5,143 bases of DNA from a bacterium (GTDB lineage: Bacteria > Ratteibacteria > UBA8468 > B48-G9 > JAFGKM01), in contig DAOOVW010000074.1 of NCBI GenBank assembly GCA_035370465.1, positions 1 through 5,143 on the forward strand, given 5' to 3'. Below, in pieces: positions 1-4,949 of this stretch. Each line of letters begins with the position of its first letter. Within the stretch, counting starts at the first letter, position 1. The notes below the pieces were generated by a model. It had not been told where the DNA came from, made no database searches, and saw only the letters and a program-made list of their open reading frames with translations. Position numbers and translations under genes: made by a program.

Positions 1-12
1 AGTAAAAACTGA

Positions 13-37
13 CTTAAAAAGAAATTTAAGATTTTTT
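13..37 (+). terminator. Weak terminator-like hairpin, plus strand
   Basis: CTTAAA (13-18) and TTTAAG (25-30) are perfectly complementary around a 6-nt loop. One base later comes a run of six T (32-37). This has the layout of an intrinsic terminator for a plus-strand gene lying left of the window, converging on the glutamate dehydrogenase gene. The stem is only 6 bp with one G-C pair and would be weak. In such A/T-rich DNA it could arise by chance. No coding sequence can be assigned to the first bases of the window. Confidence 0.25.
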
Positions 38-69
38 ATAAGTGGAAACAAATTTATTTCAAAATAATA

Positions 70-207
70 AAGTGCAAAATGTAAAGTACAAAGCGTAAAA
101 TTAAAACGAAAAATTGAAAATGAAGAACAAGAAAACAAAAAAGTTTTGAACTTTAAGTTATAGTTTTACACTTTGCTCTTTTAATTTTAAATTTATACTC
201 TGTACTT
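70..207. repeat. Degenerate A/T-rich word repeats forming a long inverted repeat
   Basis: The left half (70-120) is a chain of related words of about 10-14 nt, such as AAGTGCAAAATG, TAAAGTACAAAGCG and TAAAATTAAAACG. The right half (155-207) carries the same kind of words on the opposite strand. AAGTACA (84-90) matches TGTACTT (201-207). AAAATTAAAA (97-106) matches TTTTAATTTT (179-188). CAAAGCGTAAAA (89-100) matches TTTTACACTTTG (164-175) at 11 of 12 positions, or 12 of 12 if G-U is allowed. The last pairing uses a different register, so alternative folds exist. The region lies directly downstream of the glutamate dehydrogenase stop codon and would be in its 3' untranslated RNA. No gene is seen in bases 1-232. 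Confidence 0.55.
137..154 (-). terminator. Possible intrinsic terminator of the glutamate dehydrogenase gene
   Basis: On the minus-strand transcript AAAGTT pairs with AACTTT across a 3-nt loop (arms 149-154 and 140-145) and runs straight into further T residues (137-139). It sits about 80 nt after the glutamate dehydrogenase stop, at the centre of the larger inverted repeat of 70-207, whose outer arms could lengthen the hairpin. The stem itself is short and A/T-rich, so termination efficiency is uncertain. Confidence 0.35.
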
Positions 208-232
208 CTTAGTTAACACAGTTGACTGAGTA

Positions 233-1441
233 TTATAGCCATCTTCTTTCTCTCATTGCTTCTATAAGTTCATTTAAAGAAATATAAGTAGCAGCAATTC
301 TATAAGATGACCTTAAATTATTTTTAATATTCAAAATTTTCTCAAATGAGTCAGATATTTTTCTATCAATGATTTGATAAACTTCCTTTTTATTTGTTTG
401 ATTACCTGACTTTGCATTCCTCCACTCAATATAAGAAGCAATTACTCCTCCACTATTACATAATATATCTGGTAAAATTATAACACCCTTTTTTTCAAGA
501 ATTTCATCTGCTTTTTCATTAACGGGGTCATTTGCTCCTTCAATAATTACTTTTGCTTTTATATCTTCTGCGTTTGTTTCATTTATTACTTCTCCTGCTG
601 CTGCAGGAATAAGAAAATCAACATTTAAGTTTAATAATTCTTCATTTTTTATATTTTCACCCTCTGGAAAATCAAGTACACTTTTATCTTTAGTCGGTGC
701 ATAACTTAAAAGTTCTTTAATGTTTATACCTTCACCATTATATGTTCCACCAAATATATCACTAATAGCAACAATTTTTGCTCCCATTTCAGACAAAAAT
801 ATAGCAGTATTTCTTCCAACATTTCCAAATCCCTGAATAGCAACTGAGCAATTAGAAATTTTTTCTTTTAAAATCTTTTCACTAACTAAATAGGTTGACA
901 TAGCGACACTTCTACCAGTTGCTTCATTTCTACCAGGTAATCCTCCAATTCTTACTGGCTTTCCAGTAACTGATTCAGGAATATGTGTTTCCCCATAAAT
1001 AACAGCCATATCCTCAGGGCCACTGCCAAGGTCAGGTGCAGGTACATAATATCCAAAAATTAATTCTTCTTTTATCATATGAACAAATTCTTTAATTATA
1101 GCAACTCTCTTGAATTCATCAATATTTCCTCCATTTATCTTAATTCCTGATTTTCCTCCACCAAATGGGATTCCTGCAAGTGCATTTTTGTAAGTCATAA
1201 TTTGAGCGAGAGTTCTTGTTTCATCTAAACTTACATCAGGAGAAATTCTTATACCACCTTTTGCAGGGCCTAAGGCAACATTATGATAAACAACAAATGC
1301 ATCACAAAAAATAATTTCGTCTCTTCCTGTTTTCAAATTTACATTAAAAGCAATTTCTTTTTCTGACCTTGTTAATAAAATTTCTGCTGCTTCAGGTATA
1401 TCAATAAACTTTTTCATCTTTTCAAGAGAAACAATAGCCAT
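233..1441 (-). CDS. gdhA: NAD(P)-dependent glutamate dehydrogenase
   Basis: Cytoplasmic enzyme of the Glu/Leu/Phe/Val dehydrogenase family, interconverting glutamate with 2-oxoglutarate and ammonia. From the chosen ATG the protein is 402 aa, close to the usual 410-450. Numbering from that Met, the substrate domain has GPAKGGIR (58-65), PFGGGKSG (92-99) and PAPDLGSG (134-141). These supply K61, K85, the catalytic K97 and D137. The Rossmann fold shows GFGNVG (204-209), with D228 at the end of the second strand. EGANDP (301-306) and NSGGVIAS (329-336) follow. K61 and S336 match the side-chain carboxylate contacts of Clostridium symbiosum GDH (K89, S380), which favours glutamate over branched or aromatic substrates. 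Cofactor choice is not clear. The reading frame stays open upstream to a GTG at 1534, but that GTG lies inside the SD sequence and the extra 31 residues are encoded by a palindrome. The ATG at 1441 gives a family-like N-terminus (MAIVSLEKMKKF). Met9 is a less likely alternative. Confidence 0.93.
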   Translation of the reverse strand: MAIVSLEKMKKFIDIPEAAEILLTRSEKEIAFNVNLKTGRDEIIFCDAFVVYHNVALGPAKGGIRISPDVSLDETRTLAQIMTYKNALAGIPFGGGKSGIKINGGNIDEFKRVAIIKEFVHMIKEELIFGYYVPAPDLGSGPEDMAVIYGETHIPESVTGKPVRIGGLPGRNEATGRSVAMSTYLVSEKILKEKISNCSVAIQGFGNVGRNTAIFLSEMGAKIVAISDIFGGTYNGEGINIKELLSYAPTKDKSVLDFPEGENIKNEELLNLNVDFLIPAAAGEVINETNAEDIKAKVIIEGANDPVNEKADEILEKKGVIILPDILCNSGGVIASYIEWRNAKSGNQTNKKEVYQIIDRKISDSFEKILNIKNNLRSSYRIAATYISLNELIEAMRERRWL

Positions 1442-1447
1442 TTGTTC

Positions 1448-1527
1448 TTGTATGATGAAGTTAGAGTTTTTAGAGGAGTTATTTAGAGTAATTATACTCC
1501 TTGTGAACTCTATTACTTCACATACAA
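1448..1527. repeat. Nearly self-complementary 80-nt element in the glutamate dehydrogenase leader
   Basis: Four successive blocks pair in order. TTGTATG (1448-1454) pairs with CATACAA (1521-1527), TGAAGT (1456-1461) with ACTTCA (1515-1520), TAGAGTT (1462-1468) with AACTCTA (1506-1512), and AGGAGT (1474-1479) with ACTCCT (1496-1501). That is 26 bp, interrupted only by a 1-nt bulge, a 2-nt bulge and a 5/4-nt internal loop. An alternative inner hairpin is GAGTA/TACTC (1486-1490 and 1495-1499). The element fills almost exactly the space between the SD (1531-1540) and the ATG (1439-1441) of the downstream gene. It looks like an inserted palindromic repeat or a dedicated RNA hairpin. No second copy is in the window. 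Confidence 0.75.
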
Positions 1528-1530
1528 TAA

Positions 1531-1541
1531 TCACCTCCTTT
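1531..1541 (-). promoter_or_regulatory. Strong Shine-Dalgarno sequence, split from its start codon
   Basis: The minus strand reads AAAGGAGGTGA, a near-complete match to the 16S anti-SD complement. Linearly it lies about 90 nt before the ATG at 1441. In the normal window downstream of it stands only ATG-TGA (1523-1518), a start codon followed immediately by a stop, plus TTG-TAT-GTG-AAG-TAA in another frame. If the 1448-1527 hairpin forms, the SD is followed by TTA, then the stem, then GAACAA and ATG, giving about 9 nt of effective spacing after GGTGA. Confidence 0.75.
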
Positions 1542-1690
1542 AAAGGTTTTAATTTTAAGGAAGGGGAAAGAAAGCGGATATTTTTCCTGCTATTTATAAA
1601 AGCACGACGAAGTTTGCTTCTTTCTCCTTCTTGTTTTTTGTGTTTTAATATATCAGTAAACAGGGAAAAGAGAGTAGCACGTTTTCCTTA

Positions 1691-1703
1691 CCCTTTAAAA
1701 GGG
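1691..1703. repeat. Short palindrome CCCTTTAAAAGGG
   Basis: CCCTTT and AAAGGG flank a single central base. The motif resembles a reduced version of the CCCCCTTT/AAAGGGGG palindrome at 4814-4834 and may be a decayed relative of that element or a protein-binding site. It sits just outside the left arm of the larger inverted repeat starting at 1725. Confidence 0.4.
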
Positions 1704-1724
1704 AATAAAATGAGAGCATTCTAC

Positions 1725-1840
1725 GGAAAACTTTATGGAGTAGTTACTGAAAATAAAGGAAATTACGGCTTTGTCCATTTGAATAAACCAAATGGCTCTA
1801 ACCGAATATCAAAAGCAAGGTTACAGACCATAAAGTTTCC
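1725..1840. repeat. 116-nt inverted repeat, possible structured RNA
   Basis: The ends are complementary: GGAAAACTTTATGG (1725-1738) pairs with CCATAAAGTTTCC (1828-1840) with a single 1-nt bulge. Inside are a perfect 7-bp hairpin, CCATTTG (1775-1781) with CAAATGG (1789-1795) around a 7-nt loop, and a second pair, CTCTAACC (1797-1804) with GGTTACAG (1819-1826), matching at 7 of 8 positions. These three helices are compatible and would give a closing stem with two side hairpins. It lies 84 nt after the CBM9-like stop codon and about 280 nt before the glutamate dehydrogenase ATG, so on the minus strand it would be 3' UTR of one gene or leader of the next. I do not recognise it as a known riboswitch or ncRNA. 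A non-autonomous mobile repeat is equally possible. Confidence 0.5.
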
Positions 1841-1923
1841 TTTTTTCTCTTTATCTGACACAAAAGAAATCAAACCTCTTTTCCTCCATCCCTTTCTTTT
1901 TTAATAAGTATTCTCTTACCATT

Positions 1924-2820
1924 TTAAAAAAATGCCCGCTTTAACTTATTATATTCTATTGCATTTATTTTTCTTTTTAGTTGTTCTGATAGTTGTTCGG
2001 ATTCTTTCGTTATTTTATCTTCAAATTTATACAGGATGTTTAATATCTGATAAGTATCTGAGACAGTAATTTTTTGATTTATAGATATTGTTTTTTTATT
2101 TCCTTTTACTATATATTTTTCTAATTCTTTTATTTTATTTCCTACTTTTTTTCTTAATTGTTTTGATGCAATTTCATTGTTTTTTTCAAATATCAACTCA
2201 TTAAAAATATCTGGTTGATGAAATCCTCCAATTAATATCTTTGCCCATGAACAAAATTCTTGTTTATCAGAAACACATCTGTTTCTACATATATTCCCTG
2301 TCCATACACCTTCTGGATATCTACCTAACACTTCAAATGGTATCCTTACTTCTATTGACCAATAATCGTTCCCTTTATATACCTTTGCTTGCCAATCGGA
2401 AAGTTGAATAGAACTACTTGAATTCCATTTACTACCAATTGCATTTATAACGAACTGATAATATGTCTCTGCACCTTCTGGATATATAAAAATTTCTATA
2501 CTATCCTCTTCCCATAAAATCCCACCATCTGAATACTTCGCTTTTATCTTGTCCATTTTTTCTTCATAACATATCACCCCTATATATAAACTATCCTCTG
2601 ATATACCAATTTTCACTTCTGTTTTATAGGTAGTTGGGTTCCCTGCTCCAAGTATGTAGAAATTGTCAATCGCTTTTACTTTTTTCCAGACATCCTCATC
2701 TAATTTCCCATCTAATTTTATTTTCCCAGAAATAACAGAAACAGTATATATTTCTTTGCTAAATAAAGTAAATGGAATAAAACAGAATGTAAAGATAAAT
2801 AAAAGAAAATTTTTCCCCAT
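1924..2820 (-). CDS. Secreted protein with CBM9-like carbohydrate-binding domain
   Basis: The 298-aa product begins with a signal peptide (basic MGKN, a hydrophobic stretch to about residue 20, then SKE). Residues about 24-212 form a single carbohydrate-binding module 9-like beta-sandwich. Its hallmarks are KLDGKLDEDVW (35-45), WEEDSIEIFIYP (103-114), YYQFVINA (120-127), WSIEVRIPFEVLG (154-166) and WTGNICRNR (173-181). Such domains bind sugars or occur as accessory modules of secreted polysaccharide-processing proteins. The remaining tail, about 213-298, is lysine- and glutamate-rich, probably alpha-helical, and not recognised. No catalytic domain is visible. The ATG has a clear GGAGG eight bases upstream (2829-2833) and the gene starts 21 bp after the hydrolase stop, so the two are almost certainly co-transcribed. 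Its ligand cannot be read from the sequence. Confidence 0.85.
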   Translation of the reverse strand: MGKNFLLFIFTFCFIPFTLFSKEIYTVSVISGKIKLDGKLDEDVWKKVKAIDNFYILGAGNPTTYKTEVKIGISEDSLYIGVICYEEKMDKIKAKYSDGGILWEEDSIEIFIYPEGAETYYQFVINAIGSKWNSSSSIQLSDWQAKVYKGNDYWSIEVRIPFEVLGRYPEGVWTGNICRNRCVSDKQEFCSWAKILIGGFHQPDIFNELIFEKNNEIASKQLRKKVGNKIKELEKYIVKGNKKTISINQKITVSDTYQILNILYKFEDKITKESEQLSEQLKRKINAIEYNKLKRAFF

Positions 2821-2841
2821 TTGAAATTCCTCCTTTCTTCT

Positions 2842-4590
2842 CTATTGCTTCCCCTTTAATTTCATTATGTAATCAATAATCTTTAGTCGTAAGGTATCCA
2901 TATCTTCTATATCTCTGTTTATATCCCCTTTCTTTAATTCTTCTAAAAATTTCTGTGCTTCTTTTTTCACCATCTGACTATCCTTTGCCTTTTTTACCTC
3001 TTCAATTAATACATTCAAATACCTAACATCATCTATCCCTTCTCTATATCCCTCCCATTGTAATGTGTCTATTACTCCATCACCTGTTGGATATACCATA
3101 TTATGTGCTTTATATTTTCTCTCACACCAGTCAGACCACATCGGTCCAAATCCTTGTATTTCCCAATGATAACAGTATGTCATAGCTCCATCATAGTTAT
3201 ATTGCCAGAGAAGTATTCCAAAATTTCGTCTGTATGTATCTGGTGCTTCTATCCCTCCTTGTGGATTTCCATAACAAACAATTTTGTGCCCTTTTGCATG
3301 CCATTTTTCTGCTTCTTCTCTTGATGGATAACCAGCACAAACAAGCAAATCCTGTATATCCCCCATTAAAGAAAAATTATCACCTTTATATCCAGCAACA
3401 AATACTTTACCTCCTGCCTCGTGTATTGCTTCCCAGACAGGCCTTTGAGCAGTTAATCTTTCCTCCCTTGCTTCATCAATACCATAAAAATATACATCAT
3501 TTATCCCGTAAGATCTCCCAAAATCTACAATCTTTTTTACGTTTTCTTTGAGTTTGTTCAAATTGTCAGAAGTCGGTTCTATAAAATGTCTTGTTCTCCC
3601 ACAAAAAAAGTAAAAACCTCTTTTATAGAGACCTATTTCCTGTAAAATTTTCAGTCGCTGCCCGAAATCATCCTTAATTTCTTCAAAATTTTTGTCGACA
3701 TAAGTATCATGAAAATATGGTTCTAAAATCCCATGGGTATATAAATCTTCATTTTCTTTTTTGAAATTTTTTAAATCCCGGCTCATTCCCTGACAATAAA
3801 TAGATGAAATGGGATAGTAACTACATAACTTGAATGGTAAAACATTTATCTTCATTACAATATTCACCAATTCTTTCCCTTTATTCTTTATTCCTACATT
3901 ACCTTCATATATTCCTGCTTTTTGGTCTTCTGGAATTTTTATTGTCAACCAGACCTGTTTATTCTCATTTTCTTTTAATTCAAAAGGAAGGAGTTTTTCA
4001 CTATCCTTTACAAGTGTCATCCCACTCCACTTGTTATAGCCATCTGGTAATTGTTTTTCGATTTCTTCTACATCATTTCCTGGTGTTATATCAATATATT
4101 TCTCTTCTTTTTCTGTCTTTATCTTTATATAATTTTTCCCCTTTTCATAGTCAACTTTTATTAAATTATCATCATTAAGCAATAATTCTGGAACTAATAC
4201 CTTCTTGCCACTATATCCAATGGGACTATATCCTCTTGCGGGTGTTTTCTCTATATATCCTCTCCCTTTATCTTGATACCAACACTTTACTATTTTTATA
4301 TCTACTGATGATGATTTTATTATTTCCCCTTCTTTACTCTTTAAATCACTTACTTCTATTTCTACCTGTTGAAGATTTTCTTTGCTGTTTAATACAAAAC
4401 TCCCTGGTTCATATTCTCCCGGTGTTGCTATAATTAAAATCTCAGATGTGGTTGGAACAAATACCGGCTCATTTGGTAACACCCTTTGATTTGATACAGG
4501 ATACGTTAATACAAATACCTTCACTTCTTCTGCTTGAATAGGCAAAACAAAACATAATAAAAACAGGCAGACAAATATCATTTGCTTCAT
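2842..4590 (-). CDS. Secreted GH123/DUF4091-like glycoside hydrolase
   Basis: The 582-aa product has a signal peptide (MKQM, hydrophobic core, likely cleavage after PIQA at residue 20). An N-terminal beta-sandwich region (about 21-255) carries ATPGEYEPGSFVL (55-67), typical of the amino-terminal part of DUF4091 proteins. A TIM-barrel-like region (about 258-535) contains VYFYGIDEA (366-374). Its D372-E373 pair corresponds to the catalytic Asp-Glu of GH123 beta-N-acetylgalactosaminidases, which use substrate-assisted catalysis. The C-terminal DUF4091 signature is WEGYREGIDDVRYL (512-525). W462, Y464, Y472, Y474, W476, W485 and W488 form an aromatic cluster suited to a sugar pocket. DUF4091 proteins are diverse and many are uncharacterised, so a GalNAc-type substrate is an inference. 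The start ATG follows AAAAGGAGGG (SD at 4595-4600) with four bases between. It is the first gene of a two-gene unit with the CBM9-like protein. Confidence 0.85.
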   Translation of the reverse strand: MKQMIFVCLFLLCFVLPIQAEEVKVFVLTYPVSNQRVLPNEPVFVPTTSEILIIATPGEYEPGSFVLNSKENLQQVEIEVSDLKSKEGEIIKSSSVDIKIVKCWYQDKGRGYIEKTPARGYSPIGYSGKKVLVPELLLNDDNLIKVDYEKGKNYIKIKTEKEEKYIDITPGNDVEEIEKQLPDGYNKWSGMTLVKDSEKLLPFELKENENKQVWLTIKIPEDQKAGIYEGNVGIKNKGKELVNIVMKINVLPFKLCSYYPISSIYCQGMSRDLKNFKKENEDLYTHGILEPYFHDTYVDKNFEEIKDDFGQRLKILQEIGLYKRGFYFFCGRTRHFIEPTSDNLNKLKENVKKIVDFGRSYGINDVYFYGIDEAREERLTAQRPVWEAIHEAGGKVFVAGYKGDNFSLMGDIQDLLVCAGYPSREEAEKWHAKGHKIVCYGNPQGGIEAPDTYRRNFGILLWQYNYDGAMTYCYHWEIQGFGPMWSDWCERKYKAHNMVYPTGDGVIDTLQWEGYREGIDDVRYLNVLIEEVKKAKDSQMVKKEAQKFLEELKKGDINRDIEDMDTLRLKIIDYIMKLKGKQ

Positions 4591-4610
4591 AATTCCCTCC
4601 TTTTCTTATT

Positions 4611-4625
4611 ATTGGTACTGCCAAT
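4611..4625. promoter_or_regulatory. 15-bp palindrome before the hydrolase gene, possible operator
   Basis: ATTGGTACTGCCAAT is symmetric about its central C except for one T/G position in each arm. It stands 20 bp upstream of the hydrolase start codon and just before its SD. The size and symmetry fit a repressor operator in or near the 5' UTR. It could also be a small RNA hairpin or chance. No regulator gene lies in the window to pair it with. Confidence 0.3.
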
Positions 4626-4675
4626 CTTTTATAATGCCTTTCTTTGTCTTTTAATGCTTTTATATGTCTTTATAT
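4626..4675. promoter_or_regulatory. Phased T-tracts upstream of the hydrolase operon
   Basis: Runs of T begin at 4627, 4639, 4649, 4658 and 4669, that is every 9-12 bp, close to one helical turn. They are embedded in repeated words such as CTTTTATAATGC and CTTTTAATGC. A/T tracts in helical phase are known to bend DNA and often lie upstream of bacterial promoters. The minus strand also has several TATAAA-like sequences here that could serve as -10 elements, but no convincing -35 partner is visible, so no promoter is called. Confidence 0.35.
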
Positions 4676-4717
4676 CCCTCCCCCTCTTTTCATCTATTTT
4701 TTTGACACTACCTCCCC

Positions 4718-4782
4718 GTTGTGCTATCTGGGAGACGATGACGCACCAACTCTGCCCTGCTACCATTTGCTTCCTTAGTCGG
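4718..4782. repeat. Dispersed repeat, copy 1 (65 nt)
   Basis: This copy starts with GTTGTGCTATCTG (4718-4730), has a 12-nt middle (4731-4742), then the GCACCAACTCTGC-type module (4743-4762) and ends in a TTCCTTAGTCGG-like tail. The outer parts GTTGTGC and GCACCAAC are inverted relative to each other (one extra base), so the core can form a small hairpin. Copy 2 follows after 5 nt. The left modules are identical over 13 nt and the right modules agree at 19 of 20. No coding potential is seen. Confidence 0.65.
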
Positions 4783-4787
4783 GAGCA

Positions 4788-4880
4788 GTTGTGCTATCTG
4801 AAATCCCCCTTTATCCCCCTTTGTTAAAGGGGGAAATAAAGCACCAACTCTGCTCTGCTAAGCCCTGCTCCTTCAGTCGG
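4788..4880. repeat. Dispersed repeat, copy 2 (93 nt) with a different interior
   Basis: The same left module (4788-4800) and right module (4841-4860) as copy 1 are present, with a related tail ending AGTCGG (4875-4880). The 12-nt interior of copy 1 is replaced by 40 nt (4801-4840) holding the CCCCCTTT/AAAGGGGG palindrome. The interior is flanked by AAAT (4801-4804 and 4834-4837), which might be a target duplication or part of the element. It appears that one repeat family was inserted into another. Confidence 0.65.
4805..4834. repeat. CCCCCTTT/AAAGGGGG palindromic element
   Basis: TCCCCCTTT (4814-4822) and AAAGGGGGA (4826-4834) form a perfect 9-bp stem around GTT. It is preceded by a direct extra copy of the left arm, CCCCCTTTA (4805-4813). 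G/C-runs of this form next to TTT/AAA are seen as multicopy intergenic palindromes in several bacterial groups. Related fragments lie nearby at 4881-4896 and 4967-4976. Confidence 0.7.
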
Positions 4881-4896
4881 TTTGTTAAAGGGAGAA
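4881..4896. repeat. Partial copy of the palindromic element (right half)
   Basis: TTTGTTAAAGGGAGAA matches 4820-4835 (TTTGTTAAAGGGGGAA) at 15 of 16 positions but lacks the left CCCCC arm. It directly follows repeat copy 2. A shorter match, AAAGGGGGAA, lies at 4967-4976. Confidence 0.5.
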
Positions 4897-4916
4897 CTTA
4901 CTTACCTTATTGTTTC

Positions 4917-4949
4917 AAGAACCCGGTTTTTACAGAAAACCAGGTTCTT
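4917..4949. repeat. 33-nt palindrome AAGAACC...GGTTCTT
   Basis: AAGAACCCGGTTTT (4917-4930) and AAAACCAGGTTCTT (4936-4949) are complementary at 13 of 14 positions around a 5-nt loop. It has no U-tract on either side, so it is not a standard terminator. Its form fits a multicopy intergenic palindrome, and it is the fourth palindromic or repeated unit within 250 bp. Confidence 0.7.

Larger units (their letters stand above)
1542..1923. other. Intergenic region between the CBM9-like gene and glutamate dehydrogenase
   Basis: No convincing gene is seen in this 382-nt stretch. It contains the inverted repeat of 1725-1840, a short palindrome CCCTTTAAAAGGG (1691-1703) and a small GAAG-TTTG-CTTC hairpin (1609-1620). 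It should include both the end of the upstream two-gene transcript and the promoter of glutamate dehydrogenase if these are separate units, but no clear sigma-70 promoter pair or strong intrinsic terminator stands out. A plus-strand frame of 64 codons (1710-1904) exists but overlaps the inverted repeat and ends in low-complexity F/L-rich residues. Confidence 0.6.

Noticed and set aside
1442..1534. N-terminal extension of glutamate dehydrogenase from GTG at 1534
   Set aside because: The GTG is inside the SD itself, the residues are encoded by a palindrome and do not resemble the family, and the ATG at 1441 gives a normal N-terminus. The possibility is kept only as a finding.
1452..1904. Plus-strand ORF of 150 codons
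   Set aside because: Its first third is the opposite strand of the glutamate dehydrogenase leader hairpin, its middle and end are low-complexity K/R/F/L-rich, and it has no SD at its start.
1920..1934. CATTTT/AAAATG hairpin at the end of the CBM9-like gene as a terminator
   Set aside because: The stem is 6 bp of nearly pure A/T, overlaps the stop codon and is not followed by a T-run on the minus strand.
3103..4433. Several plus-strand ORFs of 60-114 codons opposite the hydrolase gene
   Set aside because: They are rich in L, F, S and Y with no domain signal, as expected for the antisense of an A/T-rich, K/E-rich coding gene.
4718..4880. CRISPR array
   Set aside because: There are only two repeat units with unequal, structured interiors and imperfect tails. 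There is no regular repeat-spacer pattern and no cas gene.
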